Of a stretch of 64,000 nucleotides of DNA, positions 1-10,282 are shown piece after piece; positions within the stretch are counted from its first letter, which is position 1, and the number at the start of each line of letters is the position of its first letter. A program made the position numbers and the translations under genes. This DNA is from Oceanirhabdus sp. W0125-5 (GTDB lineage: Bacteria > Bacillota > Clostridia > Clostridiales > Clostridiaceae), in NCBI RefSeq assembly GCF_027938815.1, contig NZ_CP115913.1, positions 3,382,001-3,446,000 on the forward strand. The letters run 5' to 3'. Below the pieces are notes generated by a model. It ran no database searches, was not told the DNA's origin, and saw nothing but the letters and a program-made list of their open reading frames with translations.

Positions 1-1038
1 CCATATGTAGATATAATAATAGGAACTCATAACTCATACAAATTCCCAGAATATTTAACTAAAGTACTTAGTGGTGAAAGACCTGTTTTAGAAATCTGGG
101 ATAAAGAAAAAAGTTTAGAGGAAATTGAATCAAATCTTCCTATTGATAGAAAGAATCCTTATAAAGCTTTCGTTACAATTATGTATGGTTGTAACAATTT
201 CTGCACATATTGTATTGTTCCACATGTTAGAGGACGTGAAAGAAGCAGAAAGCCAGAAGACATTATAAATGAAATTAAAGAACTTGTATCAAAAGGATAT
301 AAGGAAGTTACTCTTCTTGGTCAAAATGTTAACTCTTATGGAAAAGGATTAAATGATGAGTTATCATTTGCAGATCTTTTAAGAATGATTAACAAAATAG
401 ATGGATTAGAAAGAGTTAGATTTATGACTTCACATCCAAAGGATTTATCAGATGATGTAATAGATGCTATTGCTGAATGTGATAAACTTTGTGAACAAAT
501 TCATTTACCTGTTCAAAGTGGTTCATCAAACATCCTGAAGAGAATGAATAGACATTACACTAAAGAAAGCTATCTTGAGCTTGTTGAGAAAATAAAGAAT
601 AGAATTCCTAATGTAGCTTTAACAACTGACTTAATAGTTGGTTTCCCTGGTGAAACTGAGGAAGACTTTGAGGAGACATTAGATCTTTGCAAAAAAGTAG
701 AATACGATGCTGCTTATACATTCTTATATTCTAAAAGAACAGGTACACCTGCTGCAGAATATGAAAATCAAGTACCTGAAGATGTTAAGCATGAAAGATT
801 TAATAGATTATTGGATGTTATTAATGAACGTACAATTAAAAATAACTTAGAATACAAAGACAGAACTGTTGAAGTTTTAGTTGAAGGAACTTCTAAAAAC
901 AATGATACTATGTTAATGGGTAGAACTAGAAATGGTAGATTGGTAAACTTCTCAGGTTCAAAAGATAGCATTGGTCAAATTGTAAACGTAAAAATTACTT
1001 CGCCAAAATCTTTCTCATTAATGGGTGAACAAGTGTAA
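1..1038 (+). CDS. miaB: tRNA-2-methylthio-N6-dimethylallyladenosine synthase MiaB (5' end outside window)
   Basis: This radical-SAM methylthiotransferase adds a methylthio group to i6A37 of tRNAs reading UNN codons, acting on the product of MiaA encoded downstream. The frame is open from base 1, so the N-terminal part lies outside the window; the first internal ATG at 181 is not the start. The radical-SAM cluster motif CNNFCTYC (CxxxCxxC) lies just after that ATG, followed by the typical VRGRERSR stretch, and a TRAM-like RNA-binding domain forms the last ~65 residues. The stop is 14 bases before mutS, whose ribosome site overlaps the end of miaB, so the two are probably co-transcribed. The family is unmistakable; only the missing start is uncertain. 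Confidence 0.96.
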   Translation, partial: PYVDIIIGTHNSYKFPEYLTKVLSGERPVLEIWDKEKSLEEIESNLPIDRKNPYKAFVTIMYGCNNFCTYCIVPHVRGRERSRKPEDIINEIKELVSKGYKEVTLLGQNVNSYGKGLNDELSFADLLRMINKIDGLERVRFMTSHPKDLSDDVIDAIAECDKLCEQIHLPVQSGSSNILKRMNRHYTKESYLELVEKIKNRIPNVALTTDLIVGFPGETEEDFEETLDLCKKVEYDAAYTFLYSKRTGTPAAEYENQVPEDVKHERFNRLLDVINERTIKNNLEYKDRTVEVLVEGTSKNNDTMLMGRTRNGRLVNFSGSKDSIGQIVNVKITSPKSFSLMGEQV

Positions 1039-1052
1039 AGGAGGTATTTTTC

Positions 1053-3725
1053 ATGGGATTAACTCCAATGATGCTGCAATACCTCGAGATAAAAGAGAAT
1101 GCTAAAGATTGCATTCTCTTATTTAGACTTGGGGATTTTTATGAAATGTTTTTTGAGGATGCTATAATAGCATCTAAAGATCTAGAAATCGCTCTTACTG
1201 GCAAAAACTGTGGTTTAGAAGAAAGAGCTCCTATGTGTGGAATTCCATTTCATTCAGCTCATAATTATATAAGAACATTGATTACTAAAGGACATAAAGT
1301 AGCTATATGTGAACAGGTAGAAGAAGCAAGTGCTTCAAAGGGGATAGTTAAAAGAGAAATCGTTAAAATCTATACACCTGGGACATATACAGACTCTCAA
1401 TTCCTTAAGGAAGATAAGAATAACTTTGTTTTAAGTTTATATGTTGATAATGACAACAATCAGTTTTCACTTAGCTTTGGAGACATATCAACAGGGGAAC
1501 TTTATACTACATTCGAAAGATATAATTCTAGTATGATATTTAATGAAATCGCAAAGTTCATGCCTACGGAAATTATTTTTAATAATGGATGCAGCGAGGA
1601 ATTTATATTGGAATTATGTGATAAATTTTCAATACCAACGAACGGTATTGATGAATCAGAGTATTCAAAGGATTATTCTGAACTATTGCAAGAACAATTT
1701 TCAGCGGATGAGGTTGCAAAACTATCTCATATAGAAAAAATCTCAATTAGTTCCCTTATACATTATTTTAAACATAATTTAAAATTATTACCTAAGCATA
1801 TGAATAATATTGAAACTTACAAACTTTTAGATCATTTATCATTAGATATGAACTCTAAGAGAAATCTTGAGTTAACAGAAACTATGAAAGATAAATCTAA
1901 AAAAGGTTCTCTTTTATGGGTTTTAGATAAAACAGATACATCTATGGGAGCTAGAAATTTAAGAAAATGGATAGAAAAACCTCTTCTAGATAAAGAGCTT
2001 ATTAATGAACGACTTGATGGTATTAAAGAGTTAATTGAAAATATATTTATTCATGAAGATTTGAAAGAATCATTAAATGATATTTATGATATTGAGAGAT
2101 TGATAGGGAAAATCAGCACAGGTAATATTTCTCCAAAAGAGATGTTATCACTTAAAATTTCTCTAAATAAGATTCCAAGAGTAAAGGAATTACTAAAGGA
2201 TTTTAATTCACCATTATTAGGTGGCTATTTTAAGAATATTGATTTATTAGAAGATATTTCTGATTTACTTGAAAGAGCCATCGACGATAATCCACCAATA
2301 ACCTTAAAAGAGGGTGGAATAATTAGAGATGGTTATGATCAAGAGATAGATGAGTTAAGAGAAGCCAAGAAAAATGGTAAACAATGGATAGCCACACTTG
2401 AAGCACAAGAAAAAGAAGCCTTAGGTATACGATCTCTTAAAATAAAGTATAATAAAGTATTTGGCTATTATATTGAGGTTACAAAATCTAATATTCACCT
2501 TGTTCCAGAAGGAAGATATGTTAGAAAACAAACTTTAGCTAATGCTGAAAGATATATAACTCCTGAATTAAAAGAAGTTGAAGATAAGATATTAGGTGCA
2601 GAGGAAAAATTAATTAACAGAGAGTATAACCTCTATGTAGCAATAAGAGAAGTCCTAGATAAGAAAATTAACAGAATGAAATCTACAGCTAAGATAATAG
2701 CAAACATCGACACAATTTCTTCATTGGCGTATGTAGCTAGAGAAAATAACTATTGTAAACCAACATTTAACGATAATGGGGTAATTGATATTAAAGATGG
2801 TCGTCATCCAGTTGTAGAAAATATGATTCCTAAAAATACTTTTGTTGAAAATAACACTCATGTAGATAATTTAAAAGAAACGATGTTAATTATTACAGGA
2901 CCTAACATGGCAGGAAAGTCAACATATATGAGACAGGTTGCTTTAATAACATTAATGGCTCAGATTGGATCATATGTACCCGCCTCTTCTGCAAATATAT
3001 CAGTTTGTGATAAAATATTTACTAGAATTGGTGCTTCTGATGATTTAGCTTCTGGTAAAAGTACATTTATGGTTGAGATGGCTGAAGTATCTAATATACT
3101 TAATAATGCAACTAATAATAGTCTTGTATTACTTGATGAGGTTGGTAGAGGAACCAGTACATTTGATGGCTTAAGTATTGCGTGGTCTGTTATAGAATAC
3201 ATGTGTAATAATTCTGCATTGAAATGCAAGACACTCTTTGCTACTCACTACCATGAATTAATTCAGTTAGAGGGACAGATTCCTGGAGTAAAAAATTATT
3301 CAGTGGCAATAAGAGAAATCGACAATCAATTAGTATTTTTAAGAAAAGTTGTTGAAGGTGGAACAGATGATTCTTATGGTATAGAAGTTGCTAAACTGGC
3401 TGGAATTCCTGATGTTGTTATCAACAGAGCAAAAGATATATTAAAAGAATTAGAGACAGGTAACCATAGTGTTGAAAAAGAAGTAGCAGCAGATAAAACT
3501 CTATCTGAAAGTATACCTGTTCCTGAAAAAGAGATTCCGGTAAATAATAAGCACGAGTCAACTACTGAAGAATTAAATAGTGCACCTTTCCAACAACTAA
3601 ATTTTGATGATATATATAAAGATAACTTAATTAATGAAATCAAAAACATAGAAATTCTTAACTTAACACCTATGGACGGATTCAATAAGTTATATGAAAT
3701 CATAAAGAAAGCAAAGGAAATATAA
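1053..3725 (+). CDS. mutS: DNA mismatch repair ATPase MutS
   Basis: MutS recognises mismatches and small loops and recruits MutL. The 890-residue length is normal. The mismatch-wedging Phe-x-Glu motif is visible at residues 29-31 in GDFYEMF, the Walker A motif GPNMAGKST is near residue 616, and Walker B with the signature, LLDEVGRGTSTFDG, is near residue 693. The C-terminal ~100 residues are a charged, poorly conserved tail, as is common in Firmicutes. An AAAGGAGG ribosome site precedes the ATG. It is followed after 18 bases by mutL, and the run miaB-mutS-mutL-miaA-hfq is a typical clostridial operon. Confidence 0.98.
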   Translation: MGLTPMMLQYLEIKENAKDCILLFRLGDFYEMFFEDAIIASKDLEIALTGKNCGLEERAPMCGIPFHSAHNYIRTLITKGHKVAICEQVEEASASKGIVKREIVKIYTPGTYTDSQFLKEDKNNFVLSLYVDNDNNQFSLSFGDISTGELYTTFERYNSSMIFNEIAKFMPTEIIFNNGCSEEFILELCDKFSIPTNGIDESEYSKDYSELLQEQFSADEVAKLSHIEKISISSLIHYFKHNLKLLPKHMNNIETYKLLDHLSLDMNSKRNLELTETMKDKSKKGSLLWVLDKTDTSMGARNLRKWIEKPLLDKELINERLDGIKELIENIFIHEDLKESLNDIYDIERLIGKISTGNISPKEMLSLKISLNKIPRVKELLKDFNSPLLGGYFKNIDLLEDISDLLERAIDDNPPITLKEGGIIRDGYDQEIDELREAKKNGKQWIATLEAQEKEALGIRSLKIKYNKVFGYYIEVTKSNIHLVPEGRYVRKQTLANAERYITPELKEVEDKILGAEEKLINREYNLYVAIREVLDKKINRMKSTAKIIANIDTISSLAYVARENNYCKPTFNDNGVIDIKDGRHPVVENMIPKNTFVENNTHVDNLKETMLIITGPNMAGKSTYMRQVALITLMAQIGSYVPASSANISVCDKIFTRIGASDDLASGKSTFMVEMAEVSNILNNATNNSLVLLDEVGRGTSTFDGLSIAWSVIEYMCNNSALKCKTLFATHYHELIQLEGQIPGVKNYSVAIREIDNQLVFLRKVVEGGTDDSYGIEVAKLAGIPDVVINRAKDILKELETGNHSVEKEVAADKTLSESIPVPEKEIPVNNKHESTTEELNSAPFQQLNFDDIYKDNLINEIKNIEILNLTPMDGFNKLYEIIKKAKEI

Positions 3726-3743
3726 ATCAGGATGTGATTCGAA

Positions 3744-5741
3744 ATGAAAAGAATTCAGGTGCTTGATAAACACACATGCAATCAGATAGCAGCTGGTGAG
3801 GTTGTTGAAAGACCTTCATCAGTTGTTAAAGAGTTGGTTGAAAATTCAATTGATGCAAAATCAACTAATATAAGAGTAGAAATTATTGAAGGTGGTCACA
3901 CGAGCATAAAGATTATTGACGATGGTGTTGGAATACATCCAGATGATGTTGAAAAAGCTTTTACAACACATGCAACTTCCAAAATATCTAAAATATCTGA
4001 TGTATATAGCATAACAACTTTAGGATTTAGGGGGGAAGCTCTTCCAAGTATAGCTTCCGTCTCTAAAACTAAACTTTCATCAAAGTGTGAAGAAATTGAT
4101 TTTGGTAAAGAGATAATAATAGATGCAGGTGTTATAAAATCTGTTAATGAGATTGGTCGTGGAAGAGGGACTACTATTGAAGTTGAAGATTTATTCTTTA
4201 ATGTTCCTGCTAGACAAAAATTTCTTAAGTCATCTTCTAAAGAAGGAGCCGCAGTAAATGATATACTTATGAGACTTGCATTAAGTAACCCTCAAGTATC
4301 TTTTACTTTTGTTAGAGACTCAAAAAAAGTGTTTTCAACATCAGGTAGTGGAGATGTAAGAGAAACTATAAGAAATATTTACGGAAAAGAAACATATAAC
4401 AATATTATTTCCTTTGAAAATCAGAATGAGTATTCAACTATTTATGGTTTTATCGGAAATGAATCAATTAGTAGGGGAAGTAGAAATAGACAAACTATAT
4501 ATGTTAATGGAAGATATATTAAGAATCGTCTGATTGCTACAGCTGTTGAAAGAGCATTTAAATCTTTTTTAACAGTAAATAAATTCCCTTTTTTCGTATT
4601 ATTTATTAATATATCTCCTGATATTATAGATGTTAATATACATCCAACTAAATCTGAAATAAAGTTTAAGGAAGATAGAGGGATATTCAAATTAGTCTTT
4701 GACGGTGTTCACGAAGCTTTAAAACAAGACTTACAAGATAGCTTCATAGTAGAAGAAGAGATAATGGTTAATAATAATCCTTTGAAACTTAATGAAGAGA
4801 AATTATCAAATCTTACTAGTACACTTAGTTCTCTTGAAAAACTTGGGGATGATATGATTAAAATCTCAGTACCTATTGATTTAAAGAAAAATGAAAATAC
4901 AATATCTAATCAGAAAATCTTTTCAAATGAGACTAAAATAAATGAAAATAGAATAAATGATACTAGAATAAACGATTCTAGTATAAACCAAGATAACAGT
5001 TACACTTACACTCATACTCCAAAAAAAGATATAACTTTAAATGAGGATACTATTTCTCATAATGAACCTTTTTTATTTAAGAGTGAGATTAAAAAAGAGG
5101 TTATTCAGGAAACCTATATTAAAGATGATGATTTAGAAATAATCACAGAAAAAAAAGGAAAGTTTCCAATGCCTAAGGTTATTGGTCAGTATGATAAAAC
5201 TTATATTTTAGCTGAGATAAATAAAACTTTATTTATAATTGATCAACATGCAGCTCATGAAAAGATACTTTTTGAAAAGTATTCTACTGAAATTGATGAA
5301 CATAAAGTCGTTTCTCAATTATTAGCGGTACCAGTTCTTGTTGACCTGACTCCCGATGAGATGGCTGTTTTTCTTGATAATATTGAGCTTTTTAATAAAG
5401 CTGGTTTTAACTGTGAAACATTTGGTGGAAATACAATAAGTATCAGAGAAATCCCTGAACTATTAAAATCCATAAATGTTAAAGAAACATTTATGACATT
5501 TTTAGAAGATATAATGAATCTTGGTAATGGAACTACAAGTAAAATCAAATATAATACTATTGCTCGTAATGCATGTAGAAAAGCCATAAAAGCAAATGAT
5601 GTACTTAATATGAAAGAAATGGAACATTTACTAGAAGAATTAAGATTTATAAATGAACCTTTCACATGTCCTCATGGTAGGCCTACAATTATTAAGTTCA
5701 CAACACATGATATTGAAAAATTATTTAAAAGAATACAATAA
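3744..5741 (+). CDS. mutL: DNA mismatch repair endonuclease MutL
   Basis: MutL is the GHKL ATPase that couples MutS to strand incision. The N-terminal ATPase domain shows QIAAGEVVERP and ENSIDAKS near residues 10-40. The C-terminal domain carries the metal-dependent endonuclease motifs: DQHAAHEK (DQHAx2E) near residue 499, ACRKA near 609 and CPHGRPT near 641. This is therefore the nicking type found in bacteria without MutH. The linker, about residues 380-450, is low-complexity and includes short repeats of the [KR]IN[DE] kind (DNA about 4920-4990), expected for a disordered tether. Length 665. Only 17 bases separate its stop from the miaA ATG. Confidence 0.98.
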   Translation: MKRIQVLDKHTCNQIAAGEVVERPSSVVKELVENSIDAKSTNIRVEIIEGGHTSIKIIDDGVGIHPDDVEKAFTTHATSKISKISDVYSITTLGFRGEALPSIASVSKTKLSSKCEEIDFGKEIIIDAGVIKSVNEIGRGRGTTIEVEDLFFNVPARQKFLKSSSKEGAAVNDILMRLALSNPQVSFTFVRDSKKVFSTSGSGDVRETIRNIYGKETYNNIISFENQNEYSTIYGFIGNESISRGSRNRQTIYVNGRYIKNRLIATAVERAFKSFLTVNKFPFFVLFINISPDIIDVNIHPTKSEIKFKEDRGIFKLVFDGVHEALKQDLQDSFIVEEEIMVNNNPLKLNEEKLSNLTSTLSSLEKLGDDMIKISVPIDLKKNENTISNQKIFSNETKINENRINDTRINDSSINQDNSYTYTHTPKKDITLNEDTISHNEPFLFKSEIKKEVIQETYIKDDDLEIITEKKGKFPMPKVIGQYDKTYILAEINKTLFIIDQHAAHEKILFEKYSTEIDEHKVVSQLLAVPVLVDLTPDEMAVFLDNIELFNKAGFNCETFGGNTISIREIPELLKSINVKETFMTFLEDIMNLGNGTTSKIKYNTIARNACRKAIKANDVLNMKEMEHLLEELRFINEPFTCPHGRPTIIKFTTHDIEKLFKRIQ

Positions 5742-5758
5742 GGTAAAGGCGTGATTTG

Positions 5759-6694
5759 ATGAATAAGAAGTTATTAATTCTAGCCGGTCCAACAGCTGTA
5801 GGTAAAACAGCAATTTCGGTAGAATTAGCTAAATCGCTAGATGGGGAGATTATATCTAGTGATTCAATGCAAATTTATAGATTAATGGATATTGGATCAG
5901 CTAAAGTAACTGAAGAAGAAATGGATGGAATTCAGCATTATCTTATTGATGTTGTTGATCCGACAGAGGAATTCAGCGTTTCTGAATTCCATGATAAAGC
6001 AAAGGAATCTATTGATTATATATCTTCTAAAGGCAAACTGCCAATTGTAGCTGGTGGTACAGGATTATATATTAACTCACTAATATTTAATTACAGTTTT
6101 GGTGAAACTAATAAAAATGAAGAGTACAGAGACTATTTAAATTCCTTAGCTGAAGAAAAAGGCAAGGAGTATATTCACTCTCTTCTAAAAGACATTGATC
6201 CTATATCATTTGAGAAGCTGTATCCTAATGATCTAAAGAGAGTTGTAAGAGCTCTAGAAGTTCATAAAGTAACTGGTAAGACAATACATGAATTGAATGC
6301 AGAAAGAGATATATATGATATTCCATATGAGGTTCATTACTATGTACTAACAATGGATCGTGATAAATTATATGAAAGAATAAATAAACGTGTAGATATT
6401 ATGTTGCAGCAAGGTCTTATCGATGAAGTAAAACGCTTAAAAGATATGAACTTAACTAAAGATATGCAATCAATGAAGGGTATTGGCTATAAAGAAATAC
6501 TTATGTATCTAGATGGAGAAATCTCTTATGACGAAGCTGTTTATCTTATTAAAAAAGGTAGTAGAAATTATGCTAAGAGACAATTAACTTGGTTTAGAAA
6601 AGATCCAAGAGTTAAATGGATTGATAAAGATAATTTTGCAAATGATAAAGAAGTAGCACAATTTATTATTTCTGATTTCAGAAATAATCTTTAA
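5759..6694 (+). CDS. miaA: tRNA dimethylallyltransferase MiaA
   Basis: MiaA transfers a dimethylallyl group to A37 of tRNA, giving the i6A substrate of MiaB. The P-loop [11 protein letters not shown] is at the N-terminus, followed by SSDSMQIYR with the catalytic Asp region, and AGGTGLYI. The C-terminal half includes the RQLTWFR motif. The open frame includes a TTG at 5756 directly before the ATG at 5759; the ATG is the better start because it sits further from the AAAGGCG ribosome site. The protein has about 311 residues, normal for the family. It belongs to the mutSL operon and is followed by hfq. Confidence 0.97.
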   Translation: MNKKLLILAGPTAVGKTAISVELAKSLDGEIISSDSMQIYRLMDIGSAKVTEEEMDGIQHYLIDVVDPTEEFSVSEFHDKAKESIDYISSKGKLPIVAGGTGLYINSLIFNYSFGETNKNEEYRDYLNSLAEEKGKEYIHSLLKDIDPISFEKLYPNDLKRVVRALEVHKVTGKTIHELNAERDIYDIPYEVHYYVLTMDRDKLYERINKRVDIMLQQGLIDEVKRLKDMNLTKDMQSMKGIGYKEILMYLDGEISYDEAVYLIKKGSRNYAKRQLTWFRKDPRVKWIDKDNFANDKEVAQFIISDFRNNL

Positions 6695-6777
6695 TTTAAA
6701 ATAAACTATATTAAAAAAGAGGATTTTTGCTTCAAAGATAGAAATAAATACAGTAGTGTACTATGGGGGGTGAAACT

Positions 6778-7014
6778 GTGAATAAGTTAAATAATAACTT
6801 ACAAGATATATTTTTGAATACAGCTCGTAAAAATAAAATTGGTGTTACAATATACCTAGTTAATGGTTATCAATTAAGAGGATTTGTAACTGGATTTGAT
6901 AGTTTTACTGTTGTTCTTGATTCTGATGGAAAGCAAATGCTTGTATATAAGCATTCTATCACAACAATTACACCAGACACACCTATTTTATATAGCGAAA
7001 ATACTAGTAAATAA
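6778..7014 (+). CDS. hfq: RNA chaperone Hfq
   Basis: Hfq is the hexameric Sm-like RNA-binding protein that supports small-RNA pairing. The Sm1 region runs [21 protein letters not shown], and the Sm2 motif is seen as VYKHSITTI (the YKHA-type motif, with Ser for Ala). The frame extends to an ATG at 6763, but that codon overlaps the GGGGGG ribosome site. The GTG at 6778, 8 bases after the site, gives the usual N-terminus [10 protein letters not shown] and 78 residues. A 12-bp hairpin lies 15 bases past the stop. Its presence makes Hfq-assisted regulation plausible for the small-RNA candidates in this window. Confidence 0.96.
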   Translation: MNKLNNNLQDIFLNTARKNKIGVTIYLVNGYQLRGFVTGFDSFTVVLDSDGKQMLVYKHSITTITPDTPILYSENTSK

Positions 7015-7028
7015 TTAGTTTATTAATT

Positions 7029-7058
7029 AGAAAGAATAGGGTGACCTATTCTTTCTTA
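7029..7058 (+). terminator. Intrinsic terminator after hfq
   Basis: A perfect 12-bp stem (7029-7040 with 7045-7056) closes on a GTGA loop. The T-run is short, so termination may be partial and allow read-through into the PLP enzyme gene at 7102. Confidence 0.7.
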
Positions 7059-7101
7059 ATGTCTAAAAATAAATATATAACTATAAATAAGGAGCCACAA
7101 T

Positions 7102-8397
7102 ATGTTAGAACTAACTAAAGATATGTTAAAGAAACAGTTCAATATTGATGAACGTTCATTTGAAATATATAACCAAGCAATGAGTGATGTTAAAAACCAA
7201 TTTGAACAGTTGGAAGCAATCAGGGAGTACAATCAATTAAAAGTTTTAAATGCTTTTCAGAAAGAGAAAATAAGCGATACTCATTTTACTAATTCAACTG
7301 GATATGGATATGATGATATTGGTAGAGACGCATTTGACAGGGTTTATGCTCGTATATTTAATACAGAAAGTGCTATTGTAAGACCTCATTTTGTTAATGG
7401 AACACATGCTATAGGAGCTGCTCTTTATGGAGTATTAGCACCAGGAGATACTATGATGACAATAACAGGAACACCATATGATACACTTCATAATGTAATT
7501 GGTTTAAATAGAGATCATAATGGAACTTTAAAATATTATGGTATCAATTATAAACAAGTGGATCTTAATAATGATAATAAGATTGATATTGAAAAAGTAT
7601 TAGAAGAACTTAAAAATGATACTTCAATTAAATTGATTCATATCCAAAGATCACCTGGTTATAGTTGGAGATCAGCTTTTTCTGTTAAGGAAATAGGTAA
7701 GGCTATTGAGAAAATAAAATCTTTAAGAGAAGATGTTATTATATTTATAGATAACTGCTATGGAGAATTTGTTGATGTTATTGAACCAACGGATGTAGGT
7801 GCTGATTTAATGGCTGGGTCATTAATTAAAAACATTGGTGGAGGATTATCTCCTGCTGGGGGATATGTAGTAGGAAAAAAAGAATACGTTGAAGGGGCTT
7901 CCTTTAGATTAACTATACCTGGTATTGGAGGAGAGTGCGGGGCTACATTTGGTCTTATGAGACAATTTTATCAAGGACTATTTATGGCACCCCATGTAAC
8001 CATTGAGGCTCTTAAAACCTCTATATTATGTGCTAGGATGATGGAGTTGATTGGAGCAGAGGTTTTACCATCCTCTACAGATGCAAGAAACGATATAATT
8101 CAGGCAATAAAATTTAATGATAAAGATAAAGTTATTGCTTTCTGCAAGGGTATACAAAAAGGTTCACCTATTGATTCCTTTGTAGAGTGTGAACCATGGC
8201 CAATGCCTGGTTATGATGACGATGTAATAATGGCTGCTGGTGCCTTCATACAAGGAGCTTCAGTCGAACTTTCTGCAGATGCACCTATAAGAGAACCATA
8301 TATAGCTTATATGCAGGGAGGGTTAACTTTTAACAGTGCAAAAATAGGATTAGTTATCGCACTTTCCAATGTTCTTAATGTAGATAAAACCAAATAA
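7102..8397 (+). CDS. PLP-dependent Cys/Met-metabolism family enzyme (YnbB / 'aluminium resistance' type)
   Basis: This is a fold-type I PLP enzyme of the methionine gamma-lyase-like family often labelled aluminium resistance protein; Bacillus YnbB sits in the same hfq neighbourhood. Length 431. The conserved stretch GSLIKNIGGGLSPAGGYV contains the probable Schiff-base lysine, IFIDNCYGEF provides the cofactor Asp, and the C-terminal AYMQGGLTFNSAKIG is typical. It is likely a cytosolic C-S lyase, but the physiological substrate of the family is not settled. An AAGGAG ribosome site lies 9 bases before the ATG. It follows hfq after a hairpin, so it may be read partly from the mutSL-hfq operon. 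Confidence 0.85.
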   Translation: MLELTKDMLKKQFNIDERSFEIYNQAMSDVKNQFEQLEAIREYNQLKVLNAFQKEKISDTHFTNSTGYGYDDIGRDAFDRVYARIFNTESAIVRPHFVNGTHAIGAALYGVLAPGDTMMTITGTPYDTLHNVIGLNRDHNGTLKYYGINYKQVDLNNDNKIDIEKVLEELKNDTSIKLIHIQRSPGYSWRSAFSVKEIGKAIEKIKSLREDVIIFIDNCYGEFVDVIEPTDVGADLMAGSLIKNIGGGLSPAGGYVVGKKEYVEGASFRLTIPGIGGECGATFGLMRQFYQGLFMAPHVTIEALKTSILCARMMELIGAEVLPSSTDARNDIIQAIKFNDKDKVIAFCKGIQKGSPIDSFVECEPWPMPGYDDDVIMAAGAFIQGASVELSADAPIREPYIAYMQGGLTFNSAKIGLVIALSNVLNVDKTK

Positions 8398-8753
8398 TAA
8401 TATGCTTTATTCGACAATTTAAATCAATTTTAAACAATATAAACTATTTATGTACAAATAAAACAATATTTAAATAATTATAAAATTAGCTTTTTCTATT
8501 AAATATCTTATGTTATTATAATATTGCAAAAGATAAACATTAAAAGTACTAAAGATTTCGAAATACAATAGATAAACTTGAAAGAACTAAAGAAATATTA
8601 AATTATAAACTCAGGAATTAAAAATAAAGAACAAAAGATCAAATTCAAGTACTAATGATGATATGACAATAACATATTAATACATAATAGAAATACGCTA
8701 ACAAAAGCAAAGAAAACTATATTCTAAAGATAAAATCGCATAAGTTATTATCC
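8398..8753. other. AT-rich intergenic region without a gene
   Basis: About 355 bases of very AT-rich DNA follow the PLP enzyme. A TATAAT at about 8516 has no convincing -35 partner. No conserved RNA or coding frame is seen; the region ends in the terminator at 8754. Confidence 0.6.
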
Positions 8754-8784
8754 AAAAAGGATTATCCTCAGGATAATCCTTTTT
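8754..8784. terminator. Bidirectional intrinsic terminator
   Basis: A 14-bp perfect stem with a TCA loop is flanked by A-run and T-run (stem 8754-8767 with 8771-8784). It lies 7 bases from the end of the minus-strand aldo/keto reductase gene and can also end plus-strand transcripts. Confidence 0.85.
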
Positions 8785-8791
8785 ATTTTTA

Positions 8792-9610
8792 TTAGAAGTC
8801 AATCTTATCAGGATCAGGACCAATTCTTTCACCTGTATTAAGTTCCGCAATTCTAGCCATATCTTCTTTAGAAATTTCAAAGTTAAGAATATCAAAGTTA
8901 TTTCTTATTCTCTCAGGATTAATTGACTTAGAAACAGTAGCAACGCCCATCTGATATGCCCATCTTAATGTAACCTGTGCAATTGATTTTTTATATTTCT
9001 CTGCAATTTCCTTCATTAAAGGTATTTTAAAAATATCCCCCTGCATCAATGGTCCCCAAGCTATTGTTTTAATATTATGTTCATTACAAAAATCAATTGT
9101 TTTTTCTTGAATAAATTGAGGATGGAATTCAACTTGATTTACAGTTGGAATTACTTTTGCAGTTTCCATAAGCTCTTTAATGTGGTGAGGTTTAAAGTTG
9201 GAAATACCAATCGCCTTAATCTTTCCTTCTTCATAAAGTTCTTCCATAGCTCTCCATGTTTCCTTATTTAACTCTTTTGGCCAATGTATTAAATATAAAT
9301 CTAAATAGTCTGTTTTAAGTTTATCTAGTGATTCTTGAAAGGCTTTTTTAGTTTCCTCATAGCCTTGATCTGAATTCCATACTTTACTTACTAAAAATAT
9401 TTCTTCTCTTTCAACACCACTTTCCATAATTCCGGCACCAACACCAGTTTCATTACCATATACTGCTGCAGTGTCTATATGTCTATATCCAGCATTCAAA
9501 GCCTCCTTAACAGCCGCTTTTACTTGTTCACCATCTTCAATTTTAAATGTACCAAATCCAAGCAATGGCATTTCTATTCCATTATTTAAAACAATATTCA
9601 TCTTGTCCAT
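8792..9610 (-). CDS. Aldo/keto reductase (AKR5-like)
   Basis: This is a cytosolic NAD(P)H-dependent oxidoreductase of the aldo/keto reductase superfamily, with a (beta/alpha)8 barrel. The first motif GFGTFKI and the catalytic tetrad are visible: Asp and Tyr in YRHIDTAAVYGNE, Lys in VSKVW, and His in YLIHWP. The sequence GISNF and the C-terminal RIGPDPDKIDF (phosphate-binding side) fit the YtbE/YvgN/2,5-diketogluconate reductase branch. Length 272, normal. GGAGG lies 8 bases upstream of the ATG. It stands alone with its own terminator. The in vivo substrate cannot be read from sequence. Confidence 0.93.
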   Translation of the reverse strand: MDKMNIVLNNGIEMPLLGFGTFKIEDGEQVKAAVKEALNAGYRHIDTAAVYGNETGVGAGIMESGVEREEIFLVSKVWNSDQGYEETKKAFQESLDKLKTDYLDLYLIHWPKELNKETWRAMEELYEEGKIKAIGISNFKPHHIKELMETAKVIPTVNQVEFHPQFIQEKTIDFCNEHNIKTIAWGPLMQGDIFKIPLMKEIAEKYKKSIAQVTLRWAYQMGVATVSKSINPERIRNNFDILNFEISKEDMARIAELNTGERIGPDPDKIDF

Positions 9611-9886
9611 AGTTTTACCTCCAAATGTAAATATCTTTTCGTTAATAATTATTTAATTCTTCTTAACATATATCTACTATAACATCAAATTATCCCTAAA
9701 AAAAGAACGCACTTTAATGTAACCTACTAACCTATATGTATATAAATCTATATATTTTTATCATTAATTTCACATTTATTTAAAATGAATATTACAATTA
9801 TTATTTATAATCATATTATATTATAAAGACATATTGCAATTACATATATTACTATACCTATCAAAATATATGAAAGGTGTGATTAA

Positions 9887-10195
9887 ATGATAATCTATCA
9901 TGATAGCCACTATTATATAAAGAAGAGTAGACGTGGATATGTTGTTATTAATGCAAATGGAGACTATAAGAATCATAGTCACTTCAAAAATATTGGTCCA
10001 GCAAAGAAATGTATTTATTTAACCAAAAACAAAATACTTCCTAAATCCTCATATATGATGATAGCTTGTATGAGAATATCAACAGATGAATTATATATTA
10101 AAAGAATTTTAAAATTAAGGGAAATAAAAGATAATAAGAGTAATGTAAAATATAAAAATAAAAAGGTTTTAAATAAGAAAAGTGGCTGTGCTTAG
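9887..10195 (+). CDS. Small basic hypothetical protein
   Basis: A 102-residue lysine-rich protein that I do not recognise. It starts MIIYHDSHYYIKKSRRGY, has no signal peptide or membrane segment, and its last ~35 residues are very basic (RILKLREIKDNK, YKNKKVLNKK). The pattern of aromatic and basic residues over the first 60 positions could form a small compact domain, perhaps nucleic-acid binding, but this is only composition. AAAGGTG precedes the ATG at good distance, and a terminator hairpin overlaps the stop codon, so it looks like a real single-gene transcript. Confidence 0.7.
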   Translation: MIIYHDSHYYIKKSRRGYVVINANGDYKNHSHFKNIGPAKKCIYLTKNKILPKSSYMMIACMRISTDELYIKRILKLREIKDNKSNVKYKNKKVLNKKSGCA

Positions 10196-10216
10196 CATAG
10201 CTCTTTTTTAATATTC
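10185..10216 (+). terminator. Intrinsic terminator overlapping the preceding stop codon
   Basis: The stem GCTGTGC / GCATAGC with a TTA loop has one wobble pair and is followed by C and six T. Confidence 0.75.
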
Positions 10217-10282
10217 TGTAACATAAATTCAGGTATTGCATATAATATTAGGTACGAGTATTAAAAGGAGATTTGATTTACT

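Noticed and set aside
6763..6777. Longer Hfq starting at ATG 6763
   Set aside because: That ATG overlaps the Shine-Dalgarno sequence; the GTG at 6778 gives the family's normal N-terminus.
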